From Spirochaetaceae bacterium (GTDB lineage Bacteria; Spirochaetota; Spirochaetia; Treponematales; Breznakiellaceae), in the NCBI GenBank assembly GCA_031257995.1, contig JAIRNN010000176.1:1-19976 (forward strand): DNA of 19,976 nucleotides, read 5' to 3'. Of this stretch, positions 6,229 to 12,272 are shown in pieces (positions within the stretch are counted from its first letter, which is position 1; each line of letters opens with the position of its first letter). Both the position numbers and the translations under genes were made by a program. The notes beneath the pieces are model-generated. The model was not told where the DNA came from. It saw only the letters and a list, made by a program, of their open reading frames with translations, and did no database searches.

Positions 6229-7652
6229 CACTTTCTCCTTTCCAGCACGGGCCGAAACGATACGAACGGGGTGGAACTTTCCGGGGGTACGGAACCGCGA
6301 GAGAGGGCCTTTTGCCCGTTTCGCTTTGGCCGTGTCCAGTTTGCCCCGCGCACGAGTTTTTCAGGCGATCCGATCTGTGCGATCACCGTTTGCGTTGCCC
6401 CCAGCGCCGGAAAGGGCGCGTAAGGATCGGCGCACCATTCCCAGATGGTTCCCGTTCCTTCCACGCCGGCGGTGGAGGCGGCTTCGTCCCACTGCGCCTC
6501 GGAGGGGAGAGCCGCCGTCCAGCCGGAAAGTGACGCGGGGAGCCGGGCCGAAAGCCAGCGGCAATAGGCCTCCGCCGCATACCAAGAAACTCCGCTTACC
6601 GTGGGCGCGGGATACCGCGTGTCTTCCACCGTAACAAGATAATCAATCGTTGCCAGCCCCCGTTCTGCCAGCGTCGATGCGTTTTCTTCGCGCCATTCCG
6701 GGTTTGCCTCCGTGAAACGCGCAAACTGGGCGGCGGTTACCGGGGTCGTTGCGGCCCACAGATTATCGCCCGACCGGATAAACGTTACGCCTTCTACGAT
6801 AAGGGTAACGGTTTCTGTTGCCGGAATATCCGAAAGACGCGCGCTTGCCGGGCCGTCCTGTTCCGATGCCGCATACCAGCCGGATTGCAGCGCCGTCTCC
6901 CGCGCTTCGGAGGGCAACACGGCGGCAAGCCATGCGGCGGACGCGGGGTTGTCCTGTAAAAAGGAAAGCGCGTCCTGTATCGAGGATACCAGCGAGAGCG
7001 GCGAAGGGGCGTTTCCCCCGTTGCCGGAAAGGTGAACCGCGCGGATGAGGTCCTTCATGCCCGCCTTTGCTTGGGTAAACCGCGCCGCCCCGGCCAAGAT
7101 GTCGCGGGCCCCGCGCCGGGCGGCCTCGTCTCCGGCACCGCTCCGGTACGCGCCCTCGGACAAGACCAGCGGGATCTGATACACCTCGGTGGGTTCCGCC
7201 GTAAACGACCAAGCGGCAAACTCCCGCGCGCCCTCAAGCAAGGCCGCATTGGGCGACTCCTCCTCCAGCGTCAAACGTACCGTGCCGCGCCGGGGAAAGA
7301 AAAGCGAACCAAACACCCGGCTTTCTACCGTCAATGCGGCGCTTCCCCCGCGAAACCCGGCCATCGTCATCGTTATGGTACGCCCGCCCCGTGCGGTAAA
7401 CACATCGCACGGCGTTTGCCCCGCATACACTCCGTCCACCGAGACGGCAGCCCCGGACGGCTCCGAACGGAACGCGACAACGCTGCCGGGATTTGCCAGT
7501 CCGGGAAAAAAGAGCAGAAAGAAAAGCGCGGCGGCAACGAGAAACGCGCACAAAACGGTAACGTAGACTTCAGGCCGGATGCCAAGTGCCGCCTTGAGGC
7601 GCACTTCGTCTTCTGCCAAAATCTCGATCGGTTTCCGTGAAAAAAAAGCCAT
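6228..7652 (-). CDS. Membrane-anchored PEGA and SUMF1/FGE-like domain protein
   Basis: The protein has a short cytoplasmic N-terminus, one membrane helix (about residues 29-50, VYVTVLCAFLVAAALFFLLFF) and a PEGA domain (about 58-105, VAFRSEPSGAAVSVDGVYAGQTP). A helical middle of about 140 residues follows, then a C-terminal SUMF1/formylglycine-generating-enzyme-like domain (about 265-474) with VSGVSWYAAEAYCRWLSARLP, LPSEAQWDEAA, IWEWCADPY and VRGANW. The usual catalytic cysteine pair of true FGE near the C-terminus is not evident, so a structural or ligand-binding role is more likely than sulfatase activation. PEGA and SUMF1 domains are common in treponemal envelope proteins. The ATG at 7652 fits the predicted +1 of the promoter; an ATG at 7658 gives two extra residues. 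It overlaps smpB by one base. Confidence 0.8.
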   Translation of the reverse strand: MAFFSRKPIEILAEDEVRLKAALGIRPEVYVTVLCAFLVAAALFFLLFFPGLANPGSVVAFRSEPSGAAVSVDGVYAGQTPCDVFTARGGRTITMTMAGFRGGSAALTVESRVFGSLFFPRRGTVRLTLEEESPNAALLEGAREFAAWSFTAEPTEVYQIPLVLSEGAYRSGAGDEAARRGARDILAGAARFTQAKAGMKDLIRAVHLSGNGGNAPSPLSLVSSIQDALSFLQDNPASAAWLAAVLPSEARETALQSGWYAASEQDGPASARLSDIPATETVTLIVEGVTFIRSGDNLWAATTPVTAAQFARFTEANPEWREENASTLAERGLATIDYLVTVEDTRYPAPTVSGVSWYAAEAYCRWLSARLPASLSGWTAALPSEAQWDEAASTAGVEGTGTIWEWCADPYAPFPALGATQTVIAQIGSPEKLVRGANWTRPKRNGQKALSRGSVPPESSTPFVSFRPVLERRK

Positions 7653-7658
7653 ACTCAT

Positions 7659-7687
7659 ACTATACGGGAAAAACCTCCGATAGGCAA
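7659..7687 (-). promoter_or_regulatory. Promoter of the PEGA/SUMF1 gene, apparently leaderless
   Basis: On the minus strand the -35 TTGCCT (7687-7682) and the -10 TATAGT (7664-7659) are separated by 17 bases. The expected +1 is about 7652, the A of the second ATG. No ribosome-binding site lies at a usable distance: a GGAGG is present but about 15 bases from the first ATG and inside the spacer. Confidence 0.5.
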
Positions 7688-7727
7688 CCGCGCTTTATAG
7701 CACATCGGCCTCGATACGCTATCGTAT

Positions 7728-7748
7728 TTCAGTTCCCCAAAGGGGGAT
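7728..7748 (-). repeat. Small hairpin of the CCCC-TTT-GGGG repeat type
   Basis: Read on the minus strand, TATCCCCCTTTGGGGAACTG follows the rseP stop codon. It resembles the end module of the interspersed repeat (near 823-845). It could fold into a short stem but has no T-run for termination. Confidence 0.4.
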
Positions 7749-7749
7749 A

Positions 7750-9102
7750 TTAGCCTTGGTTGACGAGGAACAGTATGTCGCCAAAGAGGGCGACCAGCAT
7801 GAGGCCGCCGATGAGGACGATACCGAAGGTCTGGAACACGGCCACGGCTCGGGGCGGGGCGGGGCGGCGGCGGACGATTTCAACGAGGAAGAGCAGGATA
7901 AGCCCGCCGTCAAGGATGGGAAGCGGCAAAAGGTTCATCACGCAGAGCGCGATCGAAATGAAGGCGAGAAACTCCGCCGACGAGCGGAGGCCGGAACCCG
8001 CGCTTTCCGAAAAGCCGCTTGCCGCAATGTCGCCGACCATGTAGGTGATGCGGACCGGGCCGGAAACCGCTTTGGTAAAGTCGATGCCCTTGAAGAAGAA
8101 AGTGAGGCTTTTTACCGACGCGGTGAATGTCGCCCACGTCTCGTCCGCGCCCTTAGCGATCGCGCCGAAAAACCCGTAGCGCGGCGTCTTGTAGACCGGC
8201 AACTGCCATTCGATACCCAGCGTTCCGGTTTCCGCAAGATCGAGCGTCCCCGCATACTGCTGGCCGGCCCGTTCCCACTCCACACTCACGGGCGCCTCCT
8301 CCCGGCCTGCGAAGATGGCGGTGAGCGCCGCCGAATACGGGAAATCCATCCCCTCCATCCTGACGATGCGGTCGCCCGGCTGTAACCCCGCTTTGGCGGC
8401 GGGACTGTCCGGGACGACCCGCCCGATAACCGGATCCGTCCAGAAATACACGCCAATCTTCCCCGTCGCCGTTTCCCGGTCCATCTCAGGCGTTACCGTG
8501 AGATTCACTATCTTGTTATCGCGGAGCACGGTGAACGGCAACGCCCGGCCCGGATTGAGCGCAACCGTCTGCTGAACATCGTGGTAATTCTCGCAGGGCT
8601 TCCCGTCAATCTCGATGATCCGGTCGCCCGTCTCTAGCCCTGCGGCGTTCGCCGGGTAATCGGTATCGCCTGAAATGTCGGAGACCAGCACGATGCGGTT
8701 GTCCAGCGTCGGCATCTCAAAACCGATACCCCATATCACGGAGAACACCGCCACAGCGAACAGCACGTTAAAAAACGGCCCGGCAAAAGCCACCACAATC
8801 CGGCGAAACGGATGCGCCGCGTAAAACCCGCCCGGCGCCGGGGTGAATGCGGTATCTTTGCCAGTGGGAGCATCGCGGAAATCGTTCTCGCCCTTCATCT
8901 TGCAGTAACCGCCTATCGGAAACACGCCCAACCGATATTCCACCCCGCCGACCTTCTTCTTGAGGAAAGCCTTGCCCCAGCCGAGCGAAAACGCCTCGAC
9001 CTCAATCCCCATCGCCCGCGCCGCAAGAAAATGCCCCAACTCGTGCACAAACACCACGACCCCAAGCCCGACCAGCCCCAGCAGAATTTTCACCAAAATC
9101 AT
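7750..9102 (-). CDS. rseP: Site-2 intramembrane zinc metalloprotease RseP
   Basis: The 450-residue protein has the RseP/S2P layout. Helix 1 carries the zinc motif HELGH (residues 20-24, VVVFVHELGHFLAARAMG). Two PDZ domains follow (about 110-290, with ETGDRIIEIDGKPCENYHDV and GLQPGDRIVRMEGMDF). The second active-site motif is NLLPLPILDGG (Asp398), and a last helix IGGLMLVALFGDILFL completes it. RseP cuts membrane-anchored anti-sigma factors and remnant signal peptides. The open frame extends 27 codons further (to 9183). The ATG at 9102 is chosen because family members begin right before the HELGH helix and a promoter places +1 there. It faces away from the tRNA gene and is not part of the usual dxr/cdsA/uppS cluster, at least on the visible side. 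Confidence 0.95.
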   Translation of the reverse strand: MILVKILLGLVGLGVVVFVHELGHFLAARAMGIEVEAFSLGWGKAFLKKKVGGVEYRLGVFPIGGYCKMKGENDFRDAPTGKDTAFTPAPGGFYAAHPFRRIVVAFAGPFFNVLFAVAVFSVIWGIGFEMPTLDNRIVLVSDISGDTDYPANAAGLETGDRIIEIDGKPCENYHDVQQTVALNPGRALPFTVLRDNKIVNLTVTPEMDRETATGKIGVYFWTDPVIGRVVPDSPAAKAGLQPGDRIVRMEGMDFPYSAALTAIFAGREEAPVSVEWERAGQQYAGTLDLAETGTLGIEWQLPVYKTPRYGFFGAIAKGADETWATFTASVKSLTFFFKGIDFTKAVSGPVRITYMVGDIAASGFSESAGSGLRSSAEFLAFISIALCVMNLLPLPILDGGLILLFLVEIVRRRPAPPRAVAVFQTFGIVLIGGLMLVALFGDILFLVNQG

Positions 9103-9108
9103 AGCGCC

Positions 9109-9137
9109 AATATACCAAAAAACCCCCGCCGAGGCAA
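9109..9137 (-). promoter_or_regulatory. Promoter of rseP, apparently leaderless
   Basis: On the minus strand, -35 TTGCCT (9137-9132), a 17-base spacer and -10 TATATT (9114-9109) put the expected +1 at about 9102, the A of the rseP ATG. The six bases between the -10 and the ATG (GGCGCT) contain no ribosome-binding site. The same -35 and spacing precede the PEGA/SUMF1 gene. Confidence 0.5.
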
Positions 9138-9189
9138 GCGAACCGCCCTTAAACGCTGCCCGAATGTTGGCGCCTCGCAACACGAGTAC

Positions 9190-9218
9190 TAGTCATTTTT
9201 TTTACGATGCGCTATGCT
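9190..9218 (+). promoter_or_regulatory. Possible promoter of tRNA-Thr
   Basis: A -10-like TATGCT (9213-9218) with a weak -35 TAGTCA (9190-9195) at 17 bases lies just upstream of the tRNA gene. The match is modest and the call rests mainly on position. Confidence 0.35.
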
Positions 9219-9239
9219 AGTCGCGGTGAGGGAAGGCTT

Positions 9240-9312
9240 GCCCTTGTAGCTCAGTCGGCAGAGCATCTCCATGGTAAGGAGAAGGTCAACGGTTCGATTC
9301 CGTTCGAGGGCT
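9240..9312 (+). tRNA. trnT: tRNA-Thr (anticodon GGT)
   Basis: The 73-base gene folds into a standard cloverleaf: acceptor arms GCCCTTG/CGAGGGC, D-arm GCTCAGTCGGCAGAGC, anticodon stem TCTCC/GGAGA with loop ATGGTAA giving anticodon GGT (threonine), and T-arm AACGG-TTCGATT-CCGTT. The discriminator base is T and CCA is not encoded. Repeats begin about 30 bases after its 3' end. Confidence 0.95.
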
Positions 9313-9341
9313 TTAGTGCTTCTACTAAAAACGTATAAGGA

Positions 9342-9485
9342 GGGGAGAAGTCTCCCCCCTGCCTCCCGCCGTGCTTGCTTCGCAAGCACGGCTCCCGGCA
9401 CCCCCCTCAGCGGGGGACACCCCCGCAACGCCCCCGGCTTGTCCCTCCGGGGAATTAAAAATGGAAAGCGGATATATAGAAAATG
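9342..9485 (+). repeat. Composite GC-rich interspersed repeat, copy R2
   Basis: Blocks occur in the same order as in R1: palindrome GGGGAGA-AG-TCTCCCC (9342-9357), a perfect hairpin GTGCTTGC-TTC-GCAAGCAC (9371-9389), AGCGGGGGACACCCCC, GCAACGCCCCCGGC (9425-9438), and the end module CTCCGGGGAATTAAAAATGG followed by an AT-rich stretch. It is non-coding as far as can be seen. With the inverted copy R3 (10357-10490) it brackets RAYT-like copy 2. Confidence 0.65.
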
Positions 9486-9550
9486 ACAGGAACGAACCGC
9501 GCATTCTCCAAGCACAGCCTTCGGCCTTCATCACAGCTTTTATCATAAGA

Positions 9551-9640
9551 AACCACAGATACGGCAGATGAGCGCGGATGAAGAAAGGCAAGGCGTGAAG
9601 AATCTGTGTTCATCTGTGTCGCCATCTTTGGTTAAACGTG
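9551..9640. repeat. CACAGAT-type repeats arranged as a fold-back
   Basis: Forward motifs (AACCACAGATACGGCAGATG, GCGCGGATG; 9551-9580) are followed by reversed ones (AATCTGTGTTCATCTGTG, ATCTTTGGTTAAACGTG; 9601-9640), so the region can form an imperfect hairpin. The reversed half with TGGTTAAACGTGATT is also found just before RAYT-like copy 3 (about 19395-19411). No gene is seen here. Confidence 0.6.
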
Positions 9641-9644
9641 ATTC

Positions 9645-9726
9645 TTTCATCTTTTTCGCGCTTTTTTCGCGTTCAAATAAAGCAATACGGCTGGCAACCG
9701 CATATATATAGTACGGAGGTTTTTAT
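9645..9726 (+). promoter_or_regulatory. Conserved leader of RAYT-like copy 2
   Basis: The segment TTCATCTTTTTCGCGC, an AATAAAGCAATACGGC block, GGCAACCGCATATATATAG and then GGAGG seven bases before the ATG match the leader of copy 3 closely and of copy 1 more loosely. It supplies both an AT-rich promoter-like box and a good ribosome-binding site. Confidence 0.6.
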
Positions 9727-10232
9727 ATGAATAAACCGCGAAAGTTACAACAGAACGTCTGGTACAAAGTGGGGTCGGAGATCAATATCGGCGAGCCCCT
9801 GTTCCGGTTGCCGGAGACGAAAGTACTTCTCCACCGCGTACTTCGCGAGACGAAAGATCGTTACGGCTTTGAGACGCGCGGGCTCAGGCTTGAGGGGGCG
9901 CGGCTCACGTTCTGCATCAAGCCCGACGACGGCCTCCAGATCCCACTGACAATGCAGTGGATTAAGCAGACGTTTTCGGTACGGCTCAACGCGCGGACGG
10001 GACGGACGGGGCACGTATGGGGGAACGGTATGAATCAGAGATCGTGTGGAGAGGGCCGCCTGAAGGGGCGGAGGAAGTTGACTGGGCGGCGGTGGAAAAG
10101 TCGGCGAAAACGAAGATACCGGCGGCTATTGCCTACACCTTGTCTTGGGACAGCCCCCGCTCGGACGGGATGACGATAACGACGAGTTTTTCGGCGAAAA
10201 ACGCTTCCAAATCCGCGTCCCCGCCCGGCTAA
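9727..10232 (+). pseudogene. RAYT-like protein, copy 2, frameshifted
   Basis: Residues 1-97 align with copies 1 and 3 (NVWYKVGSEINIGEPLFRLP, YGFETRGLRLEGARLTFCIK, MQWIKQTFSVRLNARTGRTG). The frame then breaks at a run of five G (10019-10023) where copy 1 has six. The rest continues in another frame as GERYESEIVWRGPPEGAEEV and ends SPPG at 10232, so one G is missing. Left unrepaired, the first frame reads on to 10173 with a nonsense tail. As in the other copies the HUH histidines are absent (ARLTFCIKP). The C-terminal third is nearly identical in DNA to copy 3, pointing to recent duplication or gene conversion. It may be a pseudogene, slip back into frame at the G run, or carry a sequencing error. 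Confidence 0.65.
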
Positions 10233-10344
10233 CGGCCCGGATTCCGGCCAAAAAGGAGGAACATACAGCCTCAATCACGTGGGCCGCAGATGGCCCCAAG
10301 AGAGGTCTGCCCATCCCCGCAACATGAGGTTTTGAAACAGCCTC
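10233..10344 (+). repeat. Tail of RAYT-like unit and solitary MITE end
   Basis: About 10268-10318 (GCCTCAATCACGTGGG and following) matches the tail after copy 1 (3440-3490). At 10326-10344, GAGGTTTTGAAACAGCCTC is the terminal sequence of the MITE family (compare 19316-19333) without a body. It is itself nearly palindromic and may be a left-over end or an end captured by the repeated unit. Confidence 0.5.
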
Positions 10345-10356
10345 AATTGAAAATGG

Positions 10357-10490
10357 ATAACGGCGGGGTTTTAGGGGTGAAACCCCTAGGAGAGGGGGTA
10401 GCGTAAGACCGTGCAGAGGGTGTGCTTGCGGAGCAAGCACCGGCCCGGAGCACGGGCTGGAGCGAGGGGAAGACTTCCCCATAAAATATA
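10357..10490 (-). repeat. Composite GC-rich interspersed repeat, copy R3 (inverted)
   Basis: Read on the minus strand this carries the R1/R2 blocks: palindrome GGGGAA-GTC-TTCCCC (10480-10466), TCGCTCC, hairpin GTGCTTGC-TCC-GCAAGCAC (10440-10422), CGCTACCCCCTCTCC, and the CCATTTTCAATTG end module. The hairpin stem is identical to that of R2 while the loop differs (TCC against TTC), so the stem has been kept. It lies immediately downstream of the rhomboid gene's stop codon. Confidence 0.65.
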
Positions 10491-10533
10491 CCGGCATTAT
10501 GCCATGTCAAAGCAGTGTAAAAACCTCGCCGGA

Positions 10534-11106
10534 CTACGCCTTCGGGTATGCGGAATCTCTGAAAAATCCGAACAGGCTGCCGCAAAGACCACCCACGATA
10601 TGGGCAAAATGGGAAATCCCATCCCGGCTAAACGCCGCGAGTGCCTCTTTTCCCACATAGAGAATCAACACAAAGATAAAGGTAAGCGGAATCTCGCCCT
10701 TGCGAAAGTTGGTGAATGAGGCGAGCAGCACCAGCATAAATACGATGCCGGACGCGCCGAGCAAGCCGGTTGAAAAAAAGAGGACGTTCGCGAGACCGGT
10801 AACAAACGCGGTAACGGCCATCATAAAAATCATCTCGCTTGCGCCGTAAATTTCTTCGAGAAGCGGCCCGACGACAAGAATGAACAGCATGTTTCCGGCA
10901 AGATGTTCCCACGACGAATGGCCGAGCACATGGGAAAACAGGGTAACATAACTGTGAATGCTGTTAAACCTGAAACTGCCCTTAGGCCCGACGGCAAGCC
11001 ACGACGGGATCAAACCGGGCAACAACGTGCTGGAGACAAGCAAAACCGCCGTACAAAGAAACCCAAAAGTGAGAATCACCGGCGCGTTGTATTTTAATCT
11101 GAGCAT
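10534..11106 (-). CDS. Rhomboid-family intramembrane serine protease
   Basis: The 190-residue protein has six probable membrane helices and the rhomboid active site. It shows HSSWEHLAGNMLF with the oxyanion-side His68 and Asn72, the nucleophile motif GASG (Ser119), and SHFAHIVGGLCG with the catalytic His169. It should cleave membrane proteins within their transmembrane segments. No substrate can be deduced. The ATG at 11106 is preferred to a GTG at 11109; GGGG lies eight bases before the ATG. The protein is of the minimal six-helix bacterial type with no extra domains. Its 3' side abuts repeat R3, and an unremarkable 130-base gap separates it from brnA upstream. Confidence 0.9.
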   Translation of the reverse strand: MLRLKYNAPVILTFGFLCTAVLLVSSTLLPGLIPSWLAVGPKGSFRFNSIHSYVTLFSHVLGHSSWEHLAGNMLFILVVGPLLEEIYGASEMIFMMAVTAFVTGLANVLFFSTGLLGASGIVFMLVLLASFTNFRKGEIPLTFIFVLILYVGKEALAAFSRDGISHFAHIVGGLCGSLFGFFRDSAYPKA

Positions 11107-11237
11107 CACCTAACCCCTAAACGTCACGTACTTACTCTACAAATGCTTGGACGCGACCATAAAACCATTCTCCGCAACAAAATTCCCCTCGACCGGTTTT
11201 GCCCGTCCGTAAAGCCCGTTCCATGGAGACTTTCCGC

Positions 11238-11564
11238 CTATCGGGCCGCCGTGCAGGTTAAAATTTCAGGGTTGTCGACAGCGTAGGCTAAAATATTCGC
11301 CATGATGTCGGTGTACCCCCTGTCCATAGACTTGTATTTTTTAAGACAATCTGGCGCAAGGCGTATCGCTACGACCGGATCTATTTTCCGCTTGTTCTTC
11401 CGCAGTTCCCGCGCTATCGCCGCAAACTCCGCCAGTGCCTTAGGCGAAGACGGCGGGCAATCGGCGGTATAGTTAATCGGCAGTTTCGCCGCCTCGTGGA
11501 TTCTCTTGATTTGTTCTCTAGTCGGCTTTTGTCCATCCCTTACGGTTATCGTGATCCTTTCCAT
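11238..11564 (-). CDS. brnA: BrnA-type antitoxin (ribbon-helix-helix)
   Basis: The 108-residue protein has a variable N-terminal half and a C-terminal BrnA/CopG-like segment: DPVVAIRLAPDCLKKYKSMDRGYTDIMANILAYAVDNPE. This fits a beta-strand (VVAIRL) followed by two helices with the RGY motif typical of BrnA after helix 1. BrnA neutralises BrnT and represses their shared promoter. The start is an ATG at 11564 with GGAG five bases upstream. The toxin's restored frame would run 47 bases into this gene, the usual tight overlap for the pair. The antitoxin frame is intact while the toxin is not, so it may survive as a repressor or as a relic. Confidence 0.75.
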   Translation of the reverse strand: MERITITVRDGQKPTREQIKRIHEAAKLPINYTADCPPSSPKALAEFAAIARELRKNKRKIDPVVAIRLAPDCLKKYKSMDRGYTDIMANILAYAVDNPEILTCTAAR

Positions 11565-11834
11565 AGTAACTCCTCTTTTCCTGCCCGTTCGCGGGCCTCG
11601 CTGATATTATGCGCGTTTTATTCCCGCGCTCCGTATAGACAACAAACAAAACATTGTGTACCTTGCCCAAAGTCTGCCATCGCTCTTCTCCAGACGTGTT
11701 GCCTTTGCTATCATCCCGGCGTTCAAGCCTCTCAGGATCAGTAAAACAAGCGCCGCGTCGTCAAACATCACTTTATGCTCTTTCCAGTTTTTCGCCGCTT
11801 TGTCAGGGTCAAACTCTATTTCTCTTGTTGTCAT
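11518..11834 (-). pseudogene. brnT: BrnT-type toxin gene with a one-base frameshift
   Basis: The N-terminal part, MTTREIEFDPDKAAKNWKEHKVMFDDAALVL (11834 to about 11745), is typical BrnT. Beyond a T-run (four A on the plus strand, 11743-11746) the annotated frame turns to nonsense and stops at 11607. The next frame continues the family: TDPERLERRDDSK, GEERWQTLGKVHNVLFVVYT, ERGNKTRIISAR, then a YYG-containing end and TAG at 11520-11518. One extra T in the run would restore a toxin of about 105 residues. BrnT is a RelE-fold ribonuclease; the conserved core residues lie downstream of the break, so the present product should be inactive. Frameshifting, a sequencing error or true inactivation are all possible. 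Confidence 0.75.
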
Positions 11835-11839
11835 ACTTC

Positions 11840-11868
11840 ATTATATAACTAACGACAATCCTTGTCAA
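11840..11868 (-). promoter_or_regulatory. Perfect consensus promoter of brnTA with operator-like dyad
   Basis: On the minus strand, TTGACA (11868-11863), 17 bases and TATAAT (11845-11840) match the sigma-70 consensus at all twelve positions. The expected +1 falls at about the A of the brnT ATG (11834); only GAAGT separates the -10 from the ATG. A dyad GACAA-N3-TTGTC (11866-11854 on the minus strand) overlaps the -35 and is a plausible BrnA operator, since BrnA is known to repress its own operon. Confidence 0.75.
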
Positions 11869-12238
11869 AGAGTAAGTGAAGTTTTATAGTGATTTTGCCA
11901 AGAAAATATGAAGGGGGATGCCCAATGCCGCGCGCGAAACATTGAGCGTGTTTATGCCATTCCCGCAACACGGTGCGGGCCCCATAAATGTTTTGCCGTA
12001 AGTAAATGCAACAGGGCCCCGGGTCGCCCCCGCAACGCCCCCGGCAATATTGGCAATTACAAGCAGTACCACTATTAGTGCTTCAACTTATACGCTGCTT
12101 AATCGGTGTTCATCTGTGTAATCTGCGGTGAACCGTGATCCCAATATTCTCAATAGAGCCGCGATAACAGCATCGGACGTAATGAGCGGATCGGCTTATC
12201 GATTATCGCCCAAACTACTCAAATATTGACGGAATTTC
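11869..12238. repeat. Gene-free stretch with MITE and repeat fragments
   Basis: No gene is supported. About 11916-11990 (CCCAATGCCGCGCGCGAAAC, then CGCAACACGGTGCGGGCCCC) matches an internal part of the MITE family in the orientation opposite to elements A and B; its ends are missing. At 12032-12045 is the block GCAACGCCCCCGGC of the composite repeat. At about 12107-12139 is a reversed CACAGAT-type repeat (GTTCATCTGTGTAATCTGCG). The remainder shows nothing recognisable before the araC promoter. Confidence 0.5.
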
Positions 12239-12266
12239 TTGACAATACGGCCCAATGGTGTAGTAT
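12239..12266 (+). promoter_or_regulatory. Promoter of the AraC regulator, apparently leaderless
   Basis: A perfect -35 TTGACA (12239-12244) and a -10 TAGTAT (12261-12266) at 16 bases put the expected +1 at the A of the ATG at 12273. No purine-rich ribosome-binding site lies between them. A TATTAT at 12264-12269 with 19 bases spacing is a less likely alternative -10. Confidence 0.55.
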
Positions 12267-12272
12267 TATCGT

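Noticed and set aside
7032..7640. A 202-codon open frame on the plus strand opposite the PEGA/SUMF1 gene
   Set aside because: It is a basic, low-complexity antisense translation, while the minus-strand frame has clear domains.
9551..9640. Repeats that might be read as a CRISPR array
   Set aside because: The units are degenerate, unequally spaced and in both orientations, with no unique spacers of constant length and no cas genes.
9240..9726. Integration (att) site of a prophage or genomic island at tRNA-Thr
   Set aside because: No integrase or phage gene is present, and no duplicate of the tRNA 3' end was found in the window.
11884..12072. A 62-codon open frame on the minus strand
   Set aside because: It is made of a MITE fragment and a composite-repeat block; there is no ribosome-binding site and no protein family resemblance.
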